Positions 1-6,788 of a DNA stretch of 7,429 bases are shown here, piece by piece; positions within the stretch are counted from its first letter, which is position 1, and each line of letters begins with the position of its first letter. The position numbers were made by a program, and so were the translations under genes. The notes under the pieces are model-generated. The model made no database searches and had not been told where the DNA came from. It saw nothing but the letters and a program-made list of their open reading frames with translations. Where the stretch lies: the NCBI GenBank assembly GCA_030836705.1, contig JAUPLZ010000232.1, forward strand, positions 1 to 7,429, read 5' to 3'. This DNA is from Campylobacterota bacterium (GTDB lineage: Bacteria; Campylobacterota; Campylobacteria; Campylobacterales; SZUA-545).

Positions 1-1131
1 AGCAGTACAGCAGGCGCTGCATGTCACGGTGTAGGCGGAGCGAAAGATATAGAGAGTGTTCTTTCAAGAAACTTCGTTCATCCAGTAATAGGCTCTACTG
101 TGCATACCAACCTTGATACGCTTTATGGAACAGGTGTTACAAAAGTTCCGACGGGCAGTAAAGGGATAGACTGGGCTACTTCAAAGCATACCGTTTGCAT
201 GGACTGCCACAATCAACATCAAGCAACTGCTGATAAACATGTCCCTAACGGTCAGTGGTATCCGACTACTGGAACCAATCTGGTTTCCGGAGTATTAAGA
301 GGGGTTCCCGGAGTTGAACCTACATGGCCTAGTGCTTGGACACAGCCGACTACATTTACGACACAGCTTGCGGCTACAAAAGAGTATCAGATATGCATGA
401 AGTGCCACTCATATTGGGGACTTGGAGCTGCGGTAAAAGGTATCAATACAAGCGGATATGTATCGCCGAGCGATGGAACAACTCCTATGACGGATTTGGC
501 TTGGGAGCTTAGCCCAAACAATAAATCTGCTCATCCGGTAGTAGTTGCGGCGAACGATAGAACAGGAAGCTATGCGCCAAAAGCGCTTGTTAGTGTGCAG
601 ATGATAGCCCCTTGGACAAATTATGGCACTCAAACCATGTACTGTTCTGACTGCCACGGCTCTGATAATGAACTAGCAGGAGACCCAAGAGGACCGCATG
701 GATCAAATCTAAAATACATCCTAAAAGGAGTGAACCATTACTGGCCGAAAAAGCCTGATGGGGTGACGCTATATACGATGGATGACCTTAAAAATAACAC
801 CGATCAGGAGCTTTTTTGTAAAAACTGCCATAACCCTGATGAGCCTCACACGCTATGGATGAATGCGATGGCGAATAAAGGTTTTACATGTGTACAGTGT
901 CATGTCGCTGTTCCGCATGGCTCGCCGGTATCAAGATTGATAGGTTATGGAACATTTCCAGCACCATATAATTATGGAGGGAACTCATTGGCTGCGACAG
1001 GAGCCGGCTCAGGCTATCGTAAAGATATTTACACAGATGTCGATGCAAATGACTATTATTCAACGCATGCAAGCGGTGGTATGTGCCATCCTACAAATGC
1101 AGGTGGCTATGACGCCAATCTTATGCCATAA
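1..1131 (+). CDS. Multiheme c-type cytochrome, C-terminal part (5' end outside window)
   Basis: Electron-transfer protein expected in the periplasm or on the cell surface. The reading frame is open from base 1, so 376 residues of a longer protein are seen; the signal peptide lies upstream. Five canonical CXXCH haem sites are visible: CMDCH (196-210), CMKCH (394-408), CSDCH (643-657), CKNCH (817-831) and CVQCH (889-903). Two more CH pairs lack the first cysteine: GAACH (13-27) and GGMCH (1075-1089). Candidate distal haem ligands are the histidines in SAHP, GPHGS, EPH and VPHGS, a pattern common in multihaem cytochromes with bis-histidine haems. The fragment shows no membrane anchor and ends 9 residues after the last histidine-asparagine-rich segment, in LMP. 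The stop TAA (1129-1131) is backed by a second in-frame TAA at 1135-1137. The next gene, 21 bases on, is a cytochrome c synthase. Base composition is richer in GC than that gene. Exact family, redox partner and total haem number cannot be told; an enzyme such as an oxidoreductase is possible, but no catalytic signature is seen. Confidence 0.93.
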   Translation, partial: SSTAGAACHGVGGAKDIESVLSRNFVHPVIGSTVHTNLDTLYGTGVTKVPTGSKGIDWATSKHTVCMDCHNQHQATADKHVPNGQWYPTTGTNLVSGVLRGVPGVEPTWPSAWTQPTTFTTQLAATKEYQICMKCHSYWGLGAAVKGINTSGYVSPSDGTTPMTDLAWELSPNNKSAHPVVVAANDRTGSYAPKALVSVQMIAPWTNYGTQTMYCSDCHGSDNELAGDPRGPHGSNLKYILKGVNHYWPKKPDGVTLYTMDDLKNNTDQELFCKNCHNPDEPHTLWMNAMANKGFTCVQCHVAVPHGSPVSRLIGYGTFPAPYNYGGNSLAATGAGSGYRKDIYTDVDANDYYSTHASGGMCHPTNAGGYDANLMP

Positions 1132-1137
1132 GGTTAA

Positions 1138-1142
1138 AAGGA
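1138..1142 (+). promoter_or_regulatory. Ribosome binding site of ccsBA
   Basis: AAGGA lies 10 bases before the ATG at 1153. It fixes that ATG as the start: the upstream frame holds stop codons at 1129 and 1135, and no other start codon lies between them and 1153. The site sits in the 21-base gap after the cytochrome gene, so no separate promoter is needed for the synthase. Confidence 0.7.
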
Positions 1143-1152
1143 AAAAATTTAT

Positions 1153-4100
1153 ATGAATATAATAAAAAAAATTTGGTCGCTTGTAATCTCTATGCAGGTT
1201 ATGATGATTTTAGTCGCTATTTTTGCAGTTGCAAGTGCGACAGGAACTTTTATAGAAAACGACCATGGCAGAGATACTGCATGGGCGCTGATTTACGGTG
1301 CTTTTTGGTTTGAGCTTTTGCAAATACTGCTTGGTGTTAATTTAATAGGCAATATTATTAAATACAAAATATATGGGGTAAAAAAACTTCCGTCATTTTT
1401 ATTTCATATCGGTTTTTTTGTTATTTTAATAGGTGCTGGTATCACAAGATACTATGGCTATGAAGGAATCATGATCATAAGAGAGGGTGAGACTCAAAAT
1501 ATGATGCTTGGCTCCGATGCATTTATGCAAATAACAGCTCAAAAAGATGATAAAAAATTCTATAAAGAAAAACCGATAATGATATCATCAATCGGGGGCA
1601 ATAGCTTTAGCTACTCTTTGGATGTAGACGGCGAGACTCTTAAAGTAACTTTCAAAGATTTTATAAAAGAGGCTGCTCAAACAGCAGTAGAAGATGAAAA
1701 CGGCAAACCGATAGTGGTTTTTGCCATACCTACAGAACAAGGACCTGAAAAGTATTTTATCAACAGCAACACAGTCACACACCTAGGACCTTTTAGTATA
1801 TATCTTGATAAAGAACCGGTTCAAGACGGCAGTTATATTCATCTGTATGTAAAAGACGGTGCTATATATATCAAATCCAATACTGTTCTTGGCGTTTATA
1901 ACATGATGGATAAATCTCAAGATATGATTATGCCTTCAACAGAGCGGTTATTTGATGCAAGAAATATATATTTGATAGATGGAATCCAGCTTGCTACAAA
2001 AGTTGTGCTTTTAAAAGGCGTAAAAAAAGTCGTAACACAAGAAGAGTATAAAAAATCTCTAAATATGCCTATGCATACAAAGATGGACGATTTGTCTGCG
2101 CTTGTTGTTGGCATAGAGTACAAAGGCGAAAAAAAAGAGATAGGCTTAATGGGCAAGGGTGCAAGATATAGAGGCTTTGGAGAAAACTTTGAAATAGGCG
2201 ATATTTCAGTTACTTTAGAGTGGGGTTCAAAAATAATAGAACTTCCTTTTTCTCTGCTTTTAAGAGACTTTATCTTGGATAAATACGCAGGCTCCATGAG
2301 TCCGTCATCTTATGAGAGTCATGTAACTTTAATAGATGAAAAAAATGATATTTACAAACCGTTTAGGATATACATGAATAATACGCTTGAGCATGATGGA
2401 TATAAATTTTTCCAATCATCTTATGACAAGGACGAAAGAGGTACGGTGCTTTCAGTCAATCATGACCCTGGAAAGTGGCCTACTTATTTTGGATATTTTT
2501 TGCTTATTGCAGGAATGATTCTAAATATATTTAATCCTCACAGCCACTTAAGAAAACTAGTAAAAACTAGATATGACAGAAATAGCAGTCTTGTCATTAT
2601 AGGTGCTGTTATTTTGTCTTTTGGCTTATTTCAGCCTGTACAAGCATACACAACCTCATCAGCTCAAACAGAGCAATTTGATTTAAATAAAGCTCTTGAG
2701 ATTGTAAAAAGCGTTGATTATGACCATGCGCAAAATTTTGGGTCTATTTTGGCTCAAGGAAATGACGGGCGAATAAAACCGCTTGACACTATAAATCTTG
2801 ATCTCCTAAACAAAATTCATGGAAGCAGTACTATGTTTGGGCTTTCGCACAATCAAGTTATTTTAGGAATGGCATCAAAATCTACCATTTGGCAACAAAT
2901 AGACATGATAAAAGTCAAACACCCGAAAGTAAAAGAGCTTTTGGGTATAGAAAAAGATGAAAACTACTTCTCTTTTGCAGATGCCTTTGATAATTTTGGC
3001 AGATACAAAATAGGATATGAGGTGGAAGAAGCATTAAGAAAAAGAGATGCACAAAGAGGCACTTATGAAAAAGAGCTTTTAAAGATTGATGAAAAACTAA
3101 ATGTTGCATATATGATCTATACCGGAAAGTTTATGCGTGTTTTTCCTCTTAAAGATGATCCAAACAACACATGGTATCCGCCTGCTGAAGCTACGCAAAC
3201 TTTTGCGCAAAGCGAAGCAGATATTGTTCGCGCTCTTCTATCAAAAAACTTTCAAGGGATTGTTGATGGAATGAATGGCGGAGATTGGAGCCTAGCAGAC
3301 CAAGCGGTAAACGAGATAAAAGCATTTCAGCAAGAAAAGGGCAAAGCAATTATGCCAAGCTCTTTTGCTGTCGAATTGGAATTGGCGTACAACAAATATA
3401 ATATTTTCCAAAAACTTATATATTTGTACCTATTTTCCGGCTTAACCCTTTTGACTTTAATATTTATAAGACTTGCAAAACCATCGCTAAATATAGAACC
3501 TATCACTAAGTTTATATTGGCAATTATGATTTTAGGCTTTGTAGCACATACGGCAAATCTTGGAATGAGATGGTATATTTCAGGTCACGCACCTTGGAGT
3601 GATGCTTATGAATCACTCGTATTTATAGCGTGGTCTATTGTTTTGGCAGGAATTGTATTTGCAAAACAATCAGAGTTTGCGGTTTCTACTACCGGAGTAC
3701 TGGCTGGGCTTACTCTTTTTGTGGCTCACTTAAGCTGGATAGATCCTCAAATAACGAACTTAGTGCCGGTTCTTAAATCCTACTGGCTTACAATACATGT
3801 TTGCGTAATAACAGCTAGCTATGGGTTCTTAGGGCTTAGCACCCTGCTTGGATTCATATCGCTTATACTTTTTATAATAGTCGGACAAACCAAAGATGAA
3901 AATATTAAATTTCAAGCAAGCATTAGCATAAAAGAGGCAACAAGAATAAATGAAATCTCTATGATAATCGGTATTTGCCTTTTGACTATCGGAAACTTTT
4001 TAGGCGGTGTGTGGGCAAATGAATCATGGGGTAGATATTGGGGCTGGGATCCAAAAGAGACATGGACTCTTGTAAGCATTCTTGTATATGTATTTATACT

Positions 4101-4353
4101 GCATATGCGATTTGTACCGTCACTTAAATCAACATTTGCATTTTCGGTTGCATCAACTGTGGCATATGCTTCAATCATAATGACCTATTTTGGCGTAAAC
4201 TACTATCTATCTGGGCTTCACTCATACGCATCAGGAGATCCGATACCTGTGCCGCAGTGGATATATTATGTAATCGCCGTAATCGGTGTAGTAATTGCTA
4301 TAGCTTTTGTAAACAAAAAAGAATTTAGCAAGCAAAAAATTAGAACAATATAA
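1153..4353 (+). CDS. ccsBA: Fused System II cytochrome c synthase CcsBA (ResB-CcsA fusion)
   Basis: Inner-membrane enzyme that exports haem and joins it to the cysteines of CXXCH in apocytochromes on the periplasmic side. The 1066 residues read in order: ResB/CcsB part with helices near 10-30, 45-68 and 80-100; a large periplasmic domain ending in the ResB-type segment GYKFFQSSYDKDERG; helices near 443-463 and 478-496; a second periplasmic stretch (about 497-750) with GRIKPLDT; then the CcsA part from about 750 with some nine helices. The haem-handling WWD motif is WGRYWGWD at residues 959-966. By spacing against the four histidines I recall from Helicobacter hepaticus CcsBA (77, 761, 858, 897), the membrane haem ligands are probably H85 (FHIGF) and H984 (LHMRF), and the periplasmic pair H882 (TIHV) and H1023 (GLHSY). 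H812 in SGHAPWSDAYESL is another typical CcsA residue. All key residues are present, so it should be active. It is about 130 residues longer than the 936-residue H. hepaticus protein; the spacing puts the extra length between H85 and H882. The CcsX/ResA and CcdA thiol partners are not in the window. Confidence 0.95.
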   Translation: MNIIKKIWSLVISMQVMMILVAIFAVASATGTFIENDHGRDTAWALIYGAFWFELLQILLGVNLIGNIIKYKIYGVKKLPSFLFHIGFFVILIGAGITRYYGYEGIMIIREGETQNMMLGSDAFMQITAQKDDKKFYKEKPIMISSIGGNSFSYSLDVDGETLKVTFKDFIKEAAQTAVEDENGKPIVVFAIPTEQGPEKYFINSNTVTHLGPFSIYLDKEPVQDGSYIHLYVKDGAIYIKSNTVLGVYNMMDKSQDMIMPSTERLFDARNIYLIDGIQLATKVVLLKGVKKVVTQEEYKKSLNMPMHTKMDDLSALVVGIEYKGEKKEIGLMGKGARYRGFGENFEIGDISVTLEWGSKIIELPFSLLLRDFILDKYAGSMSPSSYESHVTLIDEKNDIYKPFRIYMNNTLEHDGYKFFQSSYDKDERGTVLSVNHDPGKWPTYFGYFLLIAGMILNIFNPHSHLRKLVKTRYDRNSSLVIIGAVILSFGLFQPVQAYTTSSAQTEQFDLNKALEIVKSVDYDHAQNFGSILAQGNDGRIKPLDTINLDLLNKIHGSSTMFGLSHNQVILGMASKSTIWQQIDMIKVKHPKVKELLGIEKDENYFSFADAFDNFGRYKIGYEVEEALRKRDAQRGTYEKELLKIDEKLNVAYMIYTGKFMRVFPLKDDPNNTWYPPAEATQTFAQSEADIVRALLSKNFQGIVDGMNGGDWSLADQAVNEIKAFQQEKGKAIMPSSFAVELELAYNKYNIFQKLIYLYLFSGLTLLTLIFIRLAKPSLNIEPITKFILAIMILGFVAHTANLGMRWYISGHAPWSDAYESLVFIAWSIVLAGIVFAKQSEFAVSTTGVLAGLTLFVAHLSWIDPQITNLVPVLKSYWLTIHVCVITASYGFLGLSTLLGFISLILFIIVGQTKDENIKFQASISIKEATRINEISMIIGICLLTIGNFLGGVWANESWGRYWGWDPKETWTLVSILVYVFILHMRFVPSLKSTFAFSVASTVAYASIIMTYFGVNYYLSGLHSYASGDPIPVPQWIYYVIAVIGVVIAIAFVNKKEFSKQKIRTI

Positions 4354-4358
4354 CCAGT

Positions 4359-6662
4359 ATGGATAATAGCGCAAAAGAGAGGGTTTTGTTTTGGGTCGCT
4401 TTGACCTTTTTACTCCTCTCCGGCGCATCTGCTCTTATTTATCAAGTAACATGGGTTAGGCTCTTAGGTCTTAGCATCGGTGCTACTAGTCTATCAATAA
4501 GCATTGTTTTGGCAGCATTTTTTTTAGGAGTCGGGAGCGGAAGTTATTTTGCTGGGGCCATTTTAGACAGACTCAAAAACCCGCTAAAGCTTTATATTTT
4601 TGCTGAGCTTTTTGTAGCAATAAGCGCTCTTGCGCTCTTGCCGATTTTGCTTAACTTGGATAGTTTTGTTGCTTCTTTTTATTGGTTTGGCGAAATAGCT
4701 TTTTTTAAGTTTTTTATGGTTTTGCTTCTTCTGGCGATTCCTACTTTTTTTATAGGCACCACATTTCATCTAATAGTCGCACTCACCATCCAAAAACAAA
4801 AAGAAATAGGCGAAAAAATAGCAAAACTATATGCCGTTAACACTCTTGGCGCTCTTCTTGGCGTAGTCGGTGCCGGTTTTTTGCTTATACCATTTTTTGG
4901 ACTTGATAAGACAATCTACATAGCCGCATTTATCAATCTATTTATAGCCATTTGCGGATTTTTGCTCAAAAATCTTCTCATAGTTCACCATGAAGAAAAA
5001 AATGAAACAGGGGCTAGCAACACAAACGAAAAAGCTCTGATTATTCTTTTTGTTACGGGCTTTGCATCGATTGCCACAGAGGTCGGCTGGATGAAATATC
5101 TCATCATCTACACAAATGCCACAATATACGGTTTTTCGATGATACTAGGAATATTTCTAGCCGGCATTATCATCGGTTCTTGGTTTGCAAAAAGCAAATT
5201 TATCTCAAACAAAGAACCGGAAGAGGTATTATTATATGGACTCTTCCTGCTTGCAGCTGCATTGATTTTGGCTCGTTCGGGACTTGGAAGTTTTGCCGAA
5301 ATTAACGAATATATCAACAATGCGGGCTTTAGTGAATTTATAACCAGATGGAGTAAATATCTAGTTATGCTTGCTGCGCTTTTTCCTGCTACTTTTTTGT
5401 TCGGGGTTCTTTTTCCAATCTCCTTAAAACTTTATTGTGCGGATATCGACACCCTTCATAAAAGCGTGGGCAAAGGATACGGTATCAATATAATAGCCGG
5501 AATTTTTGGCTCTATTACAGCTGGATTTTTTATAATTCCTTACTTCAATACCGATATTTTGCTTGTTCTAATGGCTATTTTTGTCGCATTAGCCTCTTTT
5601 GTTTTTATAAACAAAACAAACAAAATCAAATTAAGTTCATTTGCTATTATCTTTGCAGCGCTTTTAATCTTTACGCCTAGCATCAATTATGCTTCGATGG
5701 TAAATATCGTATTTTCAAGAGGCTATAAGCATATAGACTCAAATGAACATTTAGAGTTTTTAAAAGAAGGCAAATCAAAAGTGGTTGCTATTTTTGGCGA
5801 CGAGATTGGATGCGTAAAAAAAATCACCAGCAACGGTATGAATGAATCATGGGTTAATTTGTGCAACGATAGCGACTTGGTGTTTAATGAGTTTATGCTA
5901 GGCGTTGTGCCATATGCGCTAACCCAAAATCCAAAAAACGCATTTGTTTTAGGATATGGCGGCGGCACTACCGCCAAAACACTGCTATTTACAAACATAA
6001 AAGAGATAGACTTGGTAGAATTAGAGCCTCTTATGGTTGAAGCCATGAGGACAACTTACGGCGGAGTTTTACCGACTGATAACAACCCTAAAATCAATAT
6101 AACATACAACGATGCAAGAAATACACTAATAACAACAAAAAAAGAGTACGACATTATCATCTCCCACCCATCACACCCTTGGCTTTTGGGTGTTGGAAAT
6201 ATACTAAGCAAAGAGTTTTTTGAGATATCAAAGTCAAGGCTAACACCAAACGGAATCCATGCGCAGTGGGTTGCCCTGTTTCGGCTAGATAGAGATACTC
6301 TAAAAAGTATCCTAAAGACATATACGCAAACTTTTGAATTTGCAGTCGGTTTCGTAAACTACAAAACTTATGAACTTTTACTTTTTGGCTCGCAAAAGCC
6401 TATCGTTTTTGATAATGCAAAAATTCAGAAATTATTTGAAAACCCATCAATAGCAAAGGTATTAAACAGACACCAGATTCACACGGTAGATGATTTTTTG
6501 AGTTATTTTCTTTTTTCCAAAGAAAAACTAGTCCAAATATCCAAATCAGGGCAGACTTGTACAGATACAAACATACTTACAGAGGTATTTTTCTCAAAAT
6601 ATAAAGAGACAAATGAAAATAATTTAAAAGTTATAGATTTCCTAAAAGAGAACGAAGGATAA
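4359..6662 (+). CDS. Polytopic membrane protein with C-terminal spermidine-synthase-like domain
   Basis: This resembles the poorly characterised 'fused MFS/spermidine synthase' proteins. Residues 10-441 contain about 13 hydrophobic helices in two related halves (about 10-206 and 226-417). From about 450 a soluble domain follows with the Rossmann fold of spermidine synthases: nucleotide-binding GYGGG (532-536), the acidic end of strand 2 VELEP (E554), and NDAR (D585), which matches the D-G/A-R element that contacts the adenine side of the cofactor. The catalytic loop, D-x-x-D-P in true spermidine synthases, reads HPSHPW (603-608), so ordinary aminopropyl transfer from decarboxylated S-adenosylmethionine is doubtful. 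A related ligand, another transferase reaction or a binding role are all possible. The start is the first ATG after an in-frame stop at 4341; it has no clear Shine-Dalgarno sequence and lies 5 bases after the ccsBA stop, so translation may be coupled to ccsBA. Position in the operon hints at a role with c-type cytochromes, which is inference only. The stop is 5 bases from the 3' end of the opposing tRNA gene. Confidence 0.85.
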   Translation: MDNSAKERVLFWVALTFLLLSGASALIYQVTWVRLLGLSIGATSLSISIVLAAFFLGVGSGSYFAGAILDRLKNPLKLYIFAELFVAISALALLPILLNLDSFVASFYWFGEIAFFKFFMVLLLLAIPTFFIGTTFHLIVALTIQKQKEIGEKIAKLYAVNTLGALLGVVGAGFLLIPFFGLDKTIYIAAFINLFIAICGFLLKNLLIVHHEEKNETGASNTNEKALIILFVTGFASIATEVGWMKYLIIYTNATIYGFSMILGIFLAGIIIGSWFAKSKFISNKEPEEVLLYGLFLLAAALILARSGLGSFAEINEYINNAGFSEFITRWSKYLVMLAALFPATFLFGVLFPISLKLYCADIDTLHKSVGKGYGINIIAGIFGSITAGFFIIPYFNTDILLVLMAIFVALASFVFINKTNKIKLSSFAIIFAALLIFTPSINYASMVNIVFSRGYKHIDSNEHLEFLKEGKSKVVAIFGDEIGCVKKITSNGMNESWVNLCNDSDLVFNEFMLGVVPYALTQNPKNAFVLGYGGGTTAKTLLFTNIKEIDLVELEPLMVEAMRTTYGGVLPTDNNPKINITYNDARNTLITTKKEYDIIISHPSHPWLLGVGNILSKEFFEISKSRLTPNGIHAQWVALFRLDRDTLKSILKTYTQTFEFAVGFVNYKTYELLLFGSQKPIVFDNAKIQKLFENPSIAKVLNRHQIHTVDDFLSYFLFSKEKLVQISKSGQTCTDTNILTEVFFSKYKETNENNLKVIDFLKENEG

Positions 6663-6667
6663 AGAGG

Positions 6668-6743
6668 TGGTGGCTCCACCCAGAATCGAACTGGGGACAC
6701 GCAGATTTTCAGTCTGCTGCTCTACCGACTGAGCTACAGAGCC
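6668..6743 (-). tRNA. trnF: tRNA-Phe (anticodon GAA)
   Basis: Read on the minus strand from 6743, a complete 76-base cloverleaf is seen. The acceptor stem GGCTCTG pairs with TGGAGCC (6672-6678) with two G-T wobbles, followed by discriminator A and an encoded CCA (6670-6668). The anticodon stem GCAGA/TCTGC encloses the loop CTGAAAA (6712-6706), giving anticodon GAA (6710-6708) for phenylalanine. The T arm is CCCAG-TTCGATT-CTGGG. The D arm carries the box-A sequence TAGCTCAG-TCGG-TAGAGC. The gene lies downstream of murD on the same strand with a 45-base gap, but has a probable promoter of its own. No terminator is seen beyond its 3' end, which abuts the 3' end of the opposing membrane-protein gene. 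Confidence 0.98.
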
Positions 6744-6761
6744 ACTCTAAATATGAATGAA

Positions 6762-6783
6762 ATTATACATAACAAAACTTAAA
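6762..6783 (-). promoter_or_regulatory. Probable sigma-70 promoter of tRNA-Phe
   Basis: On the minus strand a perfect TATAAT -10 box occupies 6767-6762. Transcription would start near 6755, giving a leader of about a dozen bases before the mature tRNA 5' end at 6743. Six bases upstream of the -10 box is TTTAAGTTTT (6783-6774), which resembles the upstream element I recall from Campylobacter jejuni promoters, though it is closer to the -10 box than usual. No TTGACA-like -35 box is present, as is typical of this phylum. The whole site fits in the 45 bases between murD and the tRNA. Confidence 0.6.
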
Positions 6784-6788
6784 AGATT

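Noticed and set aside
100..102. GTG as the start of the cytochrome gene
   Set aside because: The same frame is open back to base 1 and carries a CH haem-type motif at 13-27, so GTG is an internal valine and the true start lies outside the window.
947..1156. Overlapping 69-codon plus-strand frame at the end of the cytochrome gene, with Met- and Gln-rich translation
   Set aside because: It is the shifted reading of cytochrome codons; no ribosome binding site or known motif, and the cytochrome frame explains the region.
1917..2297. 126-codon open frame on the minus strand within ccsBA
   Set aside because: It is antisense to the conserved ResB domain, rich in Ser, Phe, Lys and Pro as expected from reversed AT-rich code, and has no recognisable motif.
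5723..6046. 107-codon open frame on the minus strand within the third gene
   Set aside because: It lies opposite the conserved cofactor-binding region and shows no motif or start signal of its own.
6666..6680. GGTGG/CCACC inverted repeat as a plus-strand terminator
   Set aside because: It falls in the tRNA acceptor and CCA region and is not followed by a T run.
6668..6743. Attachment-site repeat or partial tRNA copy elsewhere in the window
   Set aside because: By eye no second copy of the tRNA 3' end is found between 1 and 6667, and no integrase, insertion sequence or CRISPR repeat is present.
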